A stretch of DNA of 64,000 bases, taken from contig JABFXC010000022.1 of NCBI GenBank assembly GCA_013361935.1, positions 43,445 to 107,444 of the forward strand, given 5' to 3'. Origin of the DNA: Gemmatimonadaceae bacterium (GTDB taxonomy: Bacteria > Gemmatimonadota > Gemmatimonadetes > Gemmatimonadales > Gemmatimonadaceae). How positions within the stretch are numbered: the stretch's first letter is position 1; every line of letters starts with the position of its first letter. Made by a program: the position numbers and the translations under genes. Below are positions 33,981-44,003 of this stretch, piece by piece. Below the pieces are notes generated by a model. It worked only from the letters and a program-made list of their open reading frames with translations. It was not told the DNA's origin and did no database searches.

Positions 33981-35630
33981 TCAGTGGCTGCCACCGACCG
34001 TCGTTCCCCTGGGAGCGGCCGCGCGGATGCGGACTTCGGCCGGCGCGTGTACCGGCTGCGCCGACTGCCTCAGATACGCGATGAACGCCTCGCGATCCCT
34101 GATCGGCAGCGCCGCCATGTCGACCACCGACTCGCCGAGCGTGCGCTCGACGGCCATCGTCCGCACGTAGTCGTTCATGACGATCGTGTACTGCGCGCTG
34201 TCCACCAGCGCGCGTCCGCTCGCCAGCCGCACGTCGCTGATCCGGCTTCCCGCGGGACGCGACGGGTCGTAGACGATCATCGCGCCGCTCAGGTGCCGGA
34301 TGATCGCGTCCGACCCGACGATGGCCTCGAGGTAGGAGCGCAGCGCGTCGCCGCGAACCGTCAGCTTGTACAGGGTGTTCCCGAACGGCTGCACGTCGTA
34401 GAGCGCCTTGTACGTCGCGACGCCGCCGCCGAGCCCCGCGTGGATCCCCGAGTTGTTGGTGACGGCGAGATCGGCGTTCCCCACCCAGCGCTGGGCGTCG
34501 GCGATCAGGTTGCCGAGCGGATACTGCGAGCCGCTGCGCTCGAGGGGCCCCGCCATCGTCGCCACCTTCTGCGCGAGGAAGGCCTGCGCGCGCACCGTCG
34601 CTCTCGCGACGATGGAATCGACGGCCGGAACGTGCGGCGCATCCATGTCGTCGGTGACGTTGCGGCCCGTGGCCACGATCTCCGCGCTCAGAGCACGACC
34701 GTCGGCGTCGAGCGGCACGTCGACGATCGAGACCGAGCGTCCGTTCGCCGCGGCGGAGGTGAAGAAGGTGCTGTCGACGCGGATCGCCGCGCGCTGATGG
34801 GTGTGCCCACCGACCCACACGTCCACGGGGCGCGTCAAACGCGCGATCGCGCCGAGGGCCTCACCCTCGCAGCGATCCGACGGGGCGCCCGTCGCGACCG
34901 CGTACAGATTCCCCTCGCAGCGGACGCCGGCGTGCGAGAGGACGACGATCACCCGCGCGCCGCGCTCGCGCAGCTTCCGCGCGCGGGCGTCCACCGTCGC
35001 CGACGGATCATCGAAGCGAAGGCCGGTGACGAAGTCGGGGTTCGTGGTCTGCGGCGTGAGCTGGCTCGCGATCCCGATGACGCCGATCAGCGTCCCGCCG
35101 CGACGGACGATCGTGTCCGCGCGCAGCCAGGGCAGGGCGCGCCCGTCGGTGCGGCTCACGTTCGCGCCGAGCATCGGCAGCCGCGCGCCGCGCACGCGCG
35201 CGGCGAGGGTGTCGAGCCCCCAGTCGAACTCGCGGTTCCCCGGCGCGAGCGCGTCGAAGCGCAGCGCCCGATACGCGTCGGCCGTCTCGCGACCGTACAT
35301 GAGGTCGGACTCCGGCGCGCCGGCGAAGATGTCGCCGGCATCGACGAGCATCGACACGCACCCCGGCGCGACGCACTCGCGACGCGCCTGCTCTATCGCC
35401 GCGGCGAGCCCGGAGAGGCCCCCCGAGCGGTAGCCGCGCGCATCGACGTACGGCGTCAGCGACCCGTGCAGGTCGCCCGTCACGATCAGCCGGAGCCGCT
35501 CGGCACGGGCGGCTGGCGCCGGAGCCTGCGCGCTCGCCGCCGGCGAGCCGGCGAGCGTCGCGAGGAGAAGGATCAACGCGGGCGCGGATGCGCGTGCCGC
35601 GGAACGAAGGTCGGTTGGAATCGTGATCAT
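33981..35630 (-). CDS. Exported 5'-nucleotidase-like metallophosphoesterase with altered GNHE motif
   Basis: A 549-residue protein in the UshA family. Signal peptide ends AASA|Q. N-terminal metallophosphatase domain: IVTGDLHGSL, VDAGDIFAG, VLSHAG and WVGGHTHQ, all matching metal-binding motifs. The GNHE motif instead reads GNREFDWG: the catalytic His is Arg through a CAC-to-CGC-type change. The C-terminal substrate domain is present (YPLGNLIADAQR, NNSGIHAGLG, DVQPFGNTLYKL). Members hydrolyse nucleotides or UDP-sugars in the periplasm. This copy may have reduced or changed activity. The start at 35630 opens the signal peptide. Confidence 0.88.
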   Translation of the reverse strand: MITIPTDLRSAARASAPALILLLATLAGSPAASAQAPAPAARAERLRLIVTGDLHGSLTPYVDARGYRSGGLSGLAAAIEQARRECVAPGCVSMLVDAGDIFAGAPESDLMYGRETADAYRALRFDALAPGNREFDWGLDTLAARVRGARLPMLGANVSRTDGRALPWLRADTIVRRGGTLIGVIGIASQLTPQTTNPDFVTGLRFDDPSATVDARARKLRERGARVIVVLSHAGVRCEGNLYAVATGAPSDRCEGEALGAIARLTRPVDVWVGGHTHQRAAIRVDSTFFTSAAANGRSVSIVDVPLDADGRALSAEIVATGRNVTDDMDAPHVPAVDSIVARATVRAQAFLAQKVATMAGPLERSGSQYPLGNLIADAQRWVGNADLAVTNNSGIHAGLGGGVATYKALYDVQPFGNTLYKLTVRGDALRSYLEAIVGSDAIIRHLSGAMIVYDPSRPAGSRISDVRLASGRALVDSAQYTIVMNDYVRTMAVERTLGESVVDMAALPIRDREAFIAYLRQSAQPVHAPAEVRIRAAAPRGTTVGGSH

Positions 35631-35756
35631 GGAGAGGGTGGAGCGGGCGACCGTTCGCCGTCGCGTGCGACGTCTACGGGGTCACGCATACGGAGTATCG
35701 GCGCGCGACGTGCGCGTCATGAGCGCAGCGGGAGCGTTCCGGGCGCAAGCGCGACA

Positions 35757-35787
35757 CGGGAGACGATGGATCGCTCCCCGTCTCCCG
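35757..35787 (-). terminator. Hairpin after the phosphate-binding-like gene
   Basis: A 9-bp stem CGGGAGACG (35757-35765) pairs with CGTCTCCCG (35779-35787) about 28 bases past the stop at 35815. No clear T-run. Confidence 0.5.
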
Positions 35788-35814
35788 CGTCCGTGCTTCG
35801 ACCCGCCTCGACGC

Positions 35815-36276
35815 TCAGTCGGTGACGGCCAGTGTCTTCACGCCGGCGCCGAGCCGCGTCGCCGTCGCGACGTATCCCACCGCGCCGGCGTTCGAGCGGA
35901 TGTAGTCGAGCACCTCGTCGTCGCTCTTGCGCTCCGGCGGCGGAACTTCACGGCCGGAGAAGATCTGCTGCTGCCAGTACGAGCTGAGCGCGCGCGTCGA
36001 CTTGCCATGCACCTTCTCGGTGAACGCGTCGCGGATGGGGTTGCCTGGTGCCAGGTCGACGGGCATCGCCGCCGATCCGCTGGGCCAGCTGCGGGCTTTC
36101 TTGGTGAAGAGCTTGGAAAGATCGCCCTTCGAGATCGAGGTCGCCGGGTTGCTCGCGTTCACGACCACGACGAAGCCGCTCTGCGCCGCGGCATTGCTCG
36201 GCGCGACGCCCGCGACCGCCACGGCGACTGCCGTGACGATCGCGAGACGCACGCACCCGAACCATCTGTTCGACAT
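35815..36276 (-). CDS. Short PstS-like periplasmic phosphate-binding-type protein
   Basis: A 153-residue protein. Signal peptide ends SNAAA|Q. The mature part looks like one lobe of a PBP-like (PstS family) fold: VVVNASNPATSISKGDLSKLF, KARSWPSG, AFTEKVHGKSTRALSSYW, and VLDYIRSNAGAVGYVA. Full PstS proteins are about twice this length, so this is the short stand-alone form. No Pst permease or ATPase is near. It starts immediately at the stop of the porin gene (TAAATG), and the two are surely co-translated, suggesting it delivers or senses anions for that channel. Confidence 0.85.
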   Translation of the reverse strand: MSNRWFGCVRLAIVTAVAVAVAGVAPSNAAAQSGFVVVVNASNPATSISKGDLSKLFTKKARSWPSGSAAMPVDLAPGNPIRDAFTEKVHGKSTRALSSYWQQQIFSGREVPPPERKSDDEVLDYIRSNAGAVGYVATATRLGAGVKTLAVTD

Positions 36277-37410
36277 TTAGAAGACCAGCGACAGGCTGGA
36301 GATGAAGTATTTTCCCTGGACCGGAGCGGCCGTCGCGGCGAGCACGGTTTCGATGTTGTGGTCCTTCGTCTGGTGCCCTTCGAGCTTGAGCATGAGCGAC
36401 GGCGTGAAGGCGTAGTTCACCCCCGCCGCGTCGTCGCGCACCAGCGCGACCTTGTAGCCCGCGGTCACCGCGGGGATCGCCGAGACGATGTAGTTCGCGC
36501 GCTCCGACTGCCCGTTCACCGAGAGCCGCTGCGTCAGCGCGACGCCGCCCTGGGTGTACCAGGCGCGGTAATCCATCAGCTTGTGCGCCATCATGCGGCG
36601 ATACTCCGAGCGGACGAGGAAGCGATCGAACTTCCCGTCGACGCTCCCGGTCCAGCCGTCGAAGCTGTAGTTGCCGGGCTGGAAGAAGGCGTTCTGCACG
36701 GTGTAGCGCGACCCGCCGCCGCCGATCCGCAGTCCGTCGATCGGCGTCGACAGCCAGAGCTGGCCGCCGAGGGTGCTCGACGCGCGCTCGCGCTGGCCGA
36801 TGTACCCGTACGCGGTCGGGCTCACGCGCGTGGTGATGAAGTCGAGATAGCTGAAGCTGCCCGCGTAGCCGCTGGCTTCCATCGCCCACGGGCTGCCCGA
36901 GAAGATCGGCTGCGTCAGGGTGAGGCCGTCGATCGTCTCCGAGGTGTAGATCCCCTCGTGGTACACGGCGTACGGCGCCCGGTAGAAGGGGAGCTGCGTG
37001 CCGACGTAGCGCGTCTCGTTGTAGACGCCGAACGGAATCGGCGCCTTGCCGACGCGGAGGCGCGTGCTCGCCTTCGCGAAGGTGTGCTCGAAGTACGCCC
37101 AGTCGACCTTCACGTCCGGCTCGAACTGCATCGACGGGCTGTTCCCCAGTCGGCGGTGCGCGATCTGGAGGACGAAGTTGTCGTTGTCGCTCGTCGCGTA
37201 GCGCATGAGCAGCGCGGCGCGGCGATAGTCGGTCGTTCCCTGCTTCGGGATTCCCTCGATGAGGGCGCTGTCGGAGACGGCGTAGCCCTGGGTCAGGTAG
37301 CCGTGAATCGACAGCTTGTCGGTGCCCTGCGCGGCGGCGGGGCGCGCCGCTCCCGCGAGCGCGACGAGCGCGATCGCGGAAGCAGCGGTGGCGCGGAGAG
37401 TGTTGGACAT
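36277..37410 (-). CDS. Outer-membrane beta-barrel (porin-like) protein
   Basis: A 377-residue protein. Signal peptide ends RPAAA|Q. The mature sequence alternates aromatic and polar residues as in a barrel (LSIHGYLTQGYAVSD, AWYTQGGVALTQRL) and ends in the outer-membrane targeting signal with terminal Phe (FISSLSLVF). It resembles phosphate-selective or general porins without a close family match that I can name. The start is ATG 37410; there is no clear ribosome binding site. It heads a two-gene unit with the short binding protein. Confidence 0.85.
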   Translation of the reverse strand: MSNTLRATAASAIALVALAGAARPAAAQGTDKLSIHGYLTQGYAVSDSALIEGIPKQGTTDYRRAALLMRYATSDNDNFVLQIAHRRLGNSPSMQFEPDVKVDWAYFEHTFAKASTRLRVGKAPIPFGVYNETRYVGTQLPFYRAPYAVYHEGIYTSETIDGLTLTQPIFSGSPWAMEASGYAGSFSYLDFITTRVSPTAYGYIGQRERASSTLGGQLWLSTPIDGLRIGGGGSRYTVQNAFFQPGNYSFDGWTGSVDGKFDRFLVRSEYRRMMAHKLMDYRAWYTQGGVALTQRLSVNGQSERANYIVSAIPAVTAGYKVALVRDDAAGVNYAFTPSLMLKLEGHQTKDHNIETVLAATAAPVQGKYFISSLSLVF

Positions 37411-37663
37411 GGCGGTTGGGGCCTCGTCGCCCGAGGCGAGATGTGAGGGGGTAAACGCCTGTGGTCGTCATGAGGACGGGCTAATCCGGTCCCGGGTAAC
37501 GGTCGCGGCCGCTCGGGGCCCTCAATCGGGGCTCAACGGCCCGGCCGGTGTTACGCCGCCGCGTCCCGAACAGTCCTTTCCTGATTCCCGCCGCCTCTAT
37601 TGAGCGGCCGGCCGGCGGGTCGTCGACTGGCCGGTGCTCTTCATTGCCCTGATTCGGATCGCC

Positions 37664-40600
37664 ATGACCGGTCGCCCCCTCGCCCGCCGAGCTTCCGTTC
37701 CGCGTATCGCCGGGGTCCTCGCCGTCGCGCTCGTCGGCATCACCTGCCGCGACCGGGAGCCGATGGGCCCGGGGCTCCCGAATCGGGCATCGCTGGCGAT
37801 CGCGCCGCAGTTGGCGCGCGCGGCCGCGACGGGCGGACCGTCCTTCGTCTCGCTGCAGAAGGTGCGCGGGCTTCTCACCCCGATCGATGGCGGACCGCCG
37901 TACGCGATCGAGGCGGGGTTCGTCAACGACACCGCCACCCTGGCGTTCGACGTCACCTTCGCGGGGCCGACCAAGCGCTTCTCGCTCGCGCTGGCGGCGA
38001 TCGACACCGCGGGCGATACCCTCTTCCGCTCGATGCGCGAGGTCACCGCGACGGCGGGGACGAATGCGGCGGTGCGCGACACCCTGAAGTACGTCGCCCC
38101 GGACACCGCGGTCTCGATCATCACGCTCGCCGCCGCCGACACGATGGTGCTCGGCGGCGACACCCTCGCCGTCTCGGCGACGGGGCTCGACGCGCAGAAG
38201 AACGTCGTCTCCCCGCTCTACATCGGCTGGACCTCGCGCGATTCCATGATCGCGAAGGTCGTCTCGAGCGGGCCGTCGTCGGGCCGGATCATCGGCCGCG
38301 ACGTCGACGCCGTGGTCTGGATCGTCGCCCGCGCCTTCAACGGCGCCGCCGACTCGCTGGTGATGCGCGTCGCCGCGAGCGTCGGCGCGGTGGTGCTCAC
38401 CCCGGACACGCTGCGCGCCACCGTCGGCCTGACGGTCGGCGGGAGCGCGACGGTGCTCAGCGCGAGCGGCGCGCCGATCGATCGGGCCGTCACGTGGAGC
38501 TCGCTCGACACGACCATCGCGGTCGTCCAGCCGCCGCTCGCCGCGCCTAACGCCCTCCCTCCCGAGGGCACGAGCGCGAGCGTGCAGCTCGTCACGGTCC
38601 GCGGCGTGCGCGCCGGCGCGACGAAGATCGTCGCGCGCAGCGGCACTCGCGCGGACACGAGCGTCGTCGTCGTCGGGCCGGCGCCGGTGGCGACCGTGCA
38701 CATCGTCCCCGATTCGCTCGCGCTCCTCGTCGGCGACAGCGCGCGCTTCGGCGTCGTGCTCCTCGACGCGCGCGGCGACACGCTTGCCGGGCGCTCCGTC
38801 GCGTGGTCGAGCGCCGACGCCAACCTCCTGGCCGCGAGCGTGGCGACCGGCACCGTGAGGGCGATCGCCCCCGGCACCGTCGCCGTCATGGCGACGAGCG
38901 AGGGGGTGACCGATACCGCGTGGGTGCGCATCACCGCGCAGGCGGCGTCGATCGCGCGGACCGTCGTCTCGCCGAAGACGCTGCACTTCCTCGCGCTCGG
39001 CGAGTCGGCGCAGCTCGTCGCGCAGTCGTACGCGAGCGACTCCTCGCTCGCGCCGGGCCGCTACAGCTGGAGCGTCGTCGGCGGTGCCGGAATCATCGCC
39101 GTCGACTCGCTCGGCCTCGTGAAGGCCCTCGCCGTCGGGAACGCGTGGATCGTCGCCACCGAAGCGGGCGGCACCGCCGACTCGGCGCAGGTCACCGTCG
39201 AGCAGCTCGTGCAGACGGTGCGTCTCACGCCGGCGCTCGCGTCGGGCAGCGTCGGCGATACGATTCGCTTCACGGCGACCGCGATCGACGCGGCGGGAAA
39301 CGCGATCGATTACGGCGCCCTGACGTGGGCGAATCGGCGGAACTTCGTCACCTCGCTCGACGCGACCGGACTCGCGACGCTCGCCGAGCCGGGGCTCGAC
39401 ACGGTGTCGGTGACCATCGGCGGGCTCACGGCGCGGGCGCAGGTGACGGTGCTCGGCGCGGCGAGCGCGGTGACCATCGGCGGTCCGGCGAGCTTCGCCG
39501 CGCTGCGCGACACCACCGTGCTGCACGCCTCCGCGCTCGACCGGAACGGGAAGCCGATCGCCAACGCGGTCTTCGAGTGGAGCACGCAGAACCCCTCGGT
39601 CGCCGCGATCGTCGCCGCGGCCGGCGACAGCGCCGTCGTCGTCTCGCTCGCGAACGGTGACGGAGCGATCGTCGCGCGCATGGGATCGGCGATCGCGACG
39701 ACGCGCGTTTCCGTCGCGCAGAAGCCGGCGTCGCTCGCGCTCTCGCCCGCGTCGGCGTCGCTCGGCGCGGGCGGCCGCGCGATGTTCGCGCCGCAGCTGC
39801 TCGACTCGCGGGGGATGGCGATGTCGCAGGGCGCCGAGGTTGCGACGTGGAGCCTGGGGGGCGCCGCGGACAGCGCGATCGTCCAGGTCGACGGGGCGGG
39901 GGCGGTGCTCGCAAATGGAAGCACGGGGACCGCGAAGGTGCTGGCGAGCGTCGCCGGACTCACGGGGACGGCGCTGGTGAGCGTGAGCGATACCGGCACG
40001 AAGGTCGTCCGCTTCGGCCGCGACACGATCGTCGTCGGGCTGGATACGGTGAAGGTGCCGGTGATCCTCTCCGCCCCCGCCGGGGGCCAGGGGCTGACCG
40101 TCACGCTCGGCGTCTCGGGCAGCCAGGCGAGCTGGGTCGGCGGGAACACCGTCGCCTTCGGTCCGACGGAGACGCTGCAGTACGCGCAGCTCACCGGCCA
40201 CGACGCCGGCGCGGCGATGCTCACCGCGGACGACTCGAGCCGGCTGTTCGCCTCCGGCAGCGCGTTAGGCGTGGTGCGGTCGGGCGCGAGCCTGGCCGAC
40301 TACTGGTACTCCCCGCTCACGGACACGCTCCGCGTCAACGCGAGCGACGACGTTCCGCTGCGCGTGCTCATGCGGAACGCGGCGCCCCCGGGCGGCGCTC
40401 CTGTCGGGATGCTCGTCGAGGGCCCGCAGGGGATCGCGACGATCTCTCCGGCGCCGGCGACGGTCCCCGCGGGACAGCTCTCGACCGATGTCGTCCTGCA
40501 CGCGGCGCAGCCGGGGGTCGTGCGCTTCACGCCGCAGACGAGCGGCTTCCCCGGCGCGGCCAGCGTCTTCGCGATCGACAGCGCGGTGTTCACGCTCTAC

Positions 40601-43600
40601 GCGGACACCTCCACCAGCGGCTGCGACGGCGCCTGCAAGGCGCCGTCGACGAGCGCGTCGGCAGCCACGAAGCACGTCTTCCCGACCACTCCGTGGAACG
40701 CGCCGCGCCGCGCGAAGGCGAGCGCCGCGGTCCTCGGCCAGCAGCGCACCGCGCAGCAGCGCGTCATGGCGATGCGGTCGAGCGGCCCTTCGCTCGCGGC
40801 CGGGGTCTCGCGGAGCTGGGGCGCGACGGACCACGTCGTCCTCGGTGCCGGGCAGTACCTGCCGACGGGGCGGTACTACGGCAGCTGCTACGCCGCATGC
40901 GGCGCGGTGCTCGCGCTGCCGAACCACAGCTTCGCCGGCGTGCGCGCGACGCTCGCCGCCGACGACCCGTCGATCGCGCGCGCCGAGGACGCGGTGGAGA
41001 TCCCCACGGAGTACGACGCGAGCTACATGGCGGTGAGCGGGTACGTGACGGGCACGACGATGCTGCGCGCGCGGGCCGCCGACTGGCGCGAGGGCGCGCT
41101 CTCGGTCACGGTGACGACGCCCCGCCTCATCGCGCTCTGGAACGGGTCGGCGCTCACGCTCCCCGGACATCTCGAGGGCGACAGCGTCGACGTGCTCGTC
41201 GCCGACAGCCTGTTCATCGCGCATCCGCGGCTCAGCTCTCTCGTCGTGCGCGCGTCGTCGTCGGCGCCGCAGATCGTCGACGTGCGCGACTCGCTCGTCG
41301 TGGTGCCGACGGGTGACGCGCGCACGGCGGTCTTCCTCGTGCCGCGCGCCGCGGGCACGGCGTGGATCCACGTCCGCGCCGGCGGCCACGTCGCCGACTC
41401 GGTGCAGGTGACGGTATCGGCGCCGCGCATCGCGAGCGCCGGACAGTCGATCGTCATCGGCGCCGGGCAGATGCGTCAGGGCGACCCGGCCATCCAGCTC
41501 GCCGAGCCGGCCACGCGCACCGTGGTGTTCAACGTGCGCAGTCTCGATCCGGGGATCGCCGCGGTCCGCGACACGCAGTTCGTGATCGTTCCCGGCTGGA
41601 GCTATCCGCGCAGCGCCCCGTCGTCGCCGACGATCGTCGGCATGAAGACGGGGGCGACGCGTGTCGTCGTCGAGGCCGACAGCGGCTTCGCGCCGGAGAC
41701 GCTCAGCGTCACGGTCACCACGCCGCACATGAACGCCTATCTGTTCGACGGCACCGCGGGCGTCGCGACCACGGCCTATGTCTTCCCGACCGATTCGACG
41801 GGCGCATGGACGGCGAGCGCGAACCCCGCTGGCCTCGACAGCGTGCACGTCTGGTCGTCGAACGCCAAGGTGCTCGCGCTCGACACGACCATCACGATCC
41901 CCGCCGGCGCGACGTCCACCGCGCTGACCGTGACCCCGGCCAGCGCCGGCACGACGACCGTTCGCGCCGAGCGGCCCGGCTACGTCAGCGACAGCGGCTT
42001 CACCACGACCATCAGCGGGCCGGTGCTCTCCGCTGGGCTGAACAGCTGCAGCTATACCAACTACTACTACTGCCCGAGGGACCGCGTGGGCGTGGGGCAG
42101 CTCAGCGGCGGCGCCGACCTCCGCGTCGCGGTGAACGCGCCGACCACTCGCGACGTCGTCGTGAAGTTCGCGGGCGCGAAGAACGTGCAGCTTCCCGACT
42201 CGGTGATCATCCCCCTCGGCCAGACGGAAGCGACCTTCGCCTTCGGCGGTCTCGCCGTGGGCGTCGACTCGGTGAGCGTCCGCGCCGACTCCGGCTACGC
42301 GGAGACGTGGATGAAGCTCGGCGCGCTGCCGACCTTCACCCAGGCCATCGTGAACGGAAGCTCCGGCTGGTCGCCGGACACGGTGAGCGCCGGCGGGTCG
42401 ATGACCTTCGCGCTGCAGGTGCTCGATGAGAGCTACCAGTCGCATCCCGCGGCGCGCGACTTCACCTTCCAGGTGACGTCGTCCGATCCGAGCGTGGTCG
42501 CGCCGGACAGCGCGACGCTGACGCTCGCCTACGGCGCGACGCAGACGGCGACGATCGGTCTCCAGTTCCTCAAGCAGGGGACGGCGACGCTGACCGTCAC
42601 CGAGGTCTCGGGGGTGCTCGCGCCGCTCACCCTGCGGCCGATCGTCGTCGCCGGACAGCGGCTTCGTTTCGCCGACTCTCGAGCGAGCGTCGGGCCGCGC
42701 CAGACGACCGACGTCACCGTGCAGCTGCCGCTCGCGGTCGATGGCCTCATCGTGACGCTCGCTTCGAGCGACGAGCGGCTGGCGCGGGTGCAGGTGAAGG
42801 AGGACACGATTCGCGGCGCGAGCACGGCCACCTTCCGCGTCGAGTCGTTCGACACCACCGGCACGGTGCAGCTGGAGGCGCGCGCCAGCGGGTACGATCG
42901 CGCGACGCTCCCGCTCGTGATCACGCGCGGCAAGCTGTTCGTCTACCTGCCGAGCGACGCGTCGCTGCAGACCGCTCCGACGACAGTCGGCGTGGACATC
43001 GGCGACGAGTTCGGCTTCTACCATCCGACGACGGTGCCGCTCGCGCTCGACGTGACGCCGGCGCATCCGGAGGTCGTCGGACCGGGCGCGGTGAAGGTGC
43101 AGATCGCCGCCGGGGCGACGAGCGGCTCGTCCGACGCGCCGCTCTCCTTCCTCGGCGTCGGGACGACCGCGGTCGCGATCCGTGGCGCGGCGGGATATCT
43201 CCCCGTCACCGACACGGTGACTGTCCGCGGCGCGCGGCTCTACTCCAACGATCAGCGGCTCTGGCTCGCGCCCGGGCAGGTCGCGACGCAGGCGCCGCAG
43301 CTCGAGGAGACGAGCACGACGACGCTCAACGCGCGATTCGAGCTGCGGCCGGGCAAGTCGGTCGCGCTTCCCGCTCCGCAGGTCATCCAGGCCGGGAGCT
43401 ATGGCTTCGGCTACGACGTGCGCGCCCTCTCGCAGGGGATCGACACCCTGACGGTTCTCGTCGACGGATACGAGCCGTCGCGGCGCGTGGTCCGCGTGGG
43501 CGACGGGCGCATCGGGTTCGACGAGAGCGTGTCGGGAAGCGTGTCGATCCCCGATTCGCTCGTCGCCGGCGACAGCGTGCTGGTCGCGCTCACTGCCCTG

Positions 43601-43885
43601 CCGCCCGACGGCGCGTGGGACCAGTACATGCAGGCGGACACGGCGAGCTTCACCGTCGAGTTCCGGAGCTCCGCGGTCTCGCTGACCGACGGCGCGACCA
43701 CGCTCTCCGCGGTGACGGTGCCCGCGGGCGCGCGCACCACGAGCGCGTTCTGGCTCAAGGCGACGGGCGCTCCGGGCGAGGTCGGCGACATCGTCTTCTC
43801 GCGGCCGGGATACGGGAGCTACCGTGCCCTGGTGCGAATCGTCGCGCGTCCCGTGCCGGTGATCGCGCGCACGAACGTTCCATAG
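37664..43885 (+). CDS. Very large Ig-like-repeat (Big_2-type) surface lipoprotein
   Basis: A 2073-residue protein. Signal peptide with lipobox LVGIT|C. In residues about 140-800 I count roughly seven bacterial Ig-like repeats of about 80-90 residues, each built as VxLTPxxLxxxVGDTxxF, WSSxDxxIAxV and GxVxAxxxGxxxVxA. The remaining 1200 residues are further beta-rich repeats with VTVTTP and RADSGY elements. A few short cysteine-bearing segments occur (STSGCDGACKAPS, YYGSCYAACG, NSCSYTNYYYC). No enzyme domain or sortase signal was seen. It likely projects from the outer membrane and mediates adhesion or matrix binding. ATG 37664 was chosen over GTG 37634 because it gives a standard basic N-terminus. 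Monocistronic. Confidence 0.88.
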   Translation: MTGRPLARRASVPRIAGVLAVALVGITCRDREPMGPGLPNRASLAIAPQLARAAATGGPSFVSLQKVRGLLTPIDGGPPYAIEAGFVNDTATLAFDVTFAGPTKRFSLALAAIDTAGDTLFRSMREVTATAGTNAAVRDTLKYVAPDTAVSIITLAAADTMVLGGDTLAVSATGLDAQKNVVSPLYIGWTSRDSMIAKVVSSGPSSGRIIGRDVDAVVWIVARAFNGAADSLVMRVAASVGAVVLTPDTLRATVGLTVGGSATVLSASGAPIDRAVTWSSLDTTIAVVQPPLAAPNALPPEGTSASVQLVTVRGVRAGATKIVARSGTRADTSVVVVGPAPVATVHIVPDSLALLVGDSARFGVVLLDARGDTLAGRSVAWSSADANLLAASVATGTVRAIAPGTVAVMATSEGVTDTAWVRITAQAASIARTVVSPKTLHFLALGESAQLVAQSYASDSSLAPGRYSWSVVGGAGIIAVDSLGLVKALAVGNAWIVATEAGGTADSAQVTVEQLVQTVRLTPALASGSVGDTIRFTATAIDAAGNAIDYGALTWANRRNFVTSLDATGLATLAEPGLDTVSVTIGGLTARAQVTVLGAASAVTIGGPASFAALRDTTVLHASALDRNGKPIANAVFEWSTQNPSVAAIVAAAGDSAVVVSLANGDGAIVARMGSAIATTRVSVAQKPASLALSPASASLGAGGRAMFAPQLLDSRGMAMSQGAEVATWSLGGAADSAIVQVDGAGAVLANGSTGTAKVLASVAGLTGTALVSVSDTGTKVVRFGRDTIVVGLDTVKVPVILSAPAGGQGLTVTLGVSGSQASWVGGNTVAFGPTETLQYAQLTGHDAGAAMLTADDSSRLFASGSALGVVRSGASLADYWYSPLTDTLRVNASDDVPLRVLMRNAAPPGGAPVGMLVEGPQGIATISPAPATVPAGQLSTDVVLHAAQPGVVRFTPQTSGFPGAASVFAIDSAVFTLYADTSTSGCDGACKAPSTSASAATKHVFPTTPWNAPRRAKASAAVLGQQRTAQQRVMAMRSSGPSLAAGVSRSWGATDHVVLGAGQYLPTGRYYGSCYAACGAVLALPNHSFAGVRATLAADDPSIARAEDAVEIPTEYDASYMAVSGYVTGTTMLRARAADWREGALSVTVTTPRLIALWNGSALTLPGHLEGDSVDVLVADSLFIAHPRLSSLVVRASSSAPQIVDVRDSLVVVPTGDARTAVFLVPRAAGTAWIHVRAGGHVADSVQVTVSAPRIASAGQSIVIGAGQMRQGDPAIQLAEPATRTVVFNVRSLDPGIAAVRDTQFVIVPGWSYPRSAPSSPTIVGMKTGATRVVVEADSGFAPETLSVTVTTPHMNAYLFDGTAGVATTAYVFPTDSTGAWTASANPAGLDSVHVWSSNAKVLALDTTITIPAGATSTALTVTPASAGTTTVRAERPGYVSDSGFTTTISGPVLSAGLNSCSYTNYYYCPRDRVGVGQLSGGADLRVAVNAPTTRDVVVKFAGAKNVQLPDSVIIPLGQTEATFAFGGLAVGVDSVSVRADSGYAETWMKLGALPTFTQAIVNGSSGWSPDTVSAGGSMTFALQVLDESYQSHPAARDFTFQVTSSDPSVVAPDSATLTLAYGATQTATIGLQFLKQGTATLTVTEVSGVLAPLTLRPIVVAGQRLRFADSRASVGPRQTTDVTVQLPLAVDGLIVTLASSDERLARVQVKEDTIRGASTATFRVESFDTTGTVQLEARASGYDRATLPLVITRGKLFVYLPSDASLQTAPTTVGVDIGDEFGFYHPTTVPLALDVTPAHPEVVGPGAVKVQIAAGATSGSSDAPLSFLGVGTTAVAIRGAAGYLPVTDTVTVRGARLYSNDQRLWLAPGQVATQAPQLEETSTTTLNARFELRPGKSVALPAPQVIQAGSYGFGYDVRALSQGIDTLTVLVDGYEPSRRVVRVGDGRIGFDESVSGSVSIPDSLVAGDSVLVALTALPPDGAWDQYMQADTASFTVEFRSSAVSLTDGATTLSAVTVPAGARTTSAFWLKATGAPGEVGDIVFSRPGYGSYRALVRIVARPVPVIARTNVP

Positions 43886-43911
43886 CGCGCGGCCCTCGCG
43901 CTCGCGGAATC

Positions 43912-43949
43912 CATGGGGAGTGCGACCGGCGACGGTGGCACTCCCCATG
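43912..43949 (+). terminator. Hairpin after the giant gene
   Basis: A 12-bp perfect stem (CATGGGGAGTGC at 43912-43923, GCACTCCCCATG at 43938-43949) lies 27 bases after the stop. A T-run is lacking. Confidence 0.6.
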
Positions 43950-44003
43950 CGTTTGAAGGGGGTGTCCGCGATCGTCATCGTCACCCGCACACCGAGGCTC
44001 CGC

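Noticed and set aside
37481..40201. Open frame of 906 codons on the minus strand
   Set aside because: Antisense to the same gene, Arg/Asp-rich composition typical of shadow frames.
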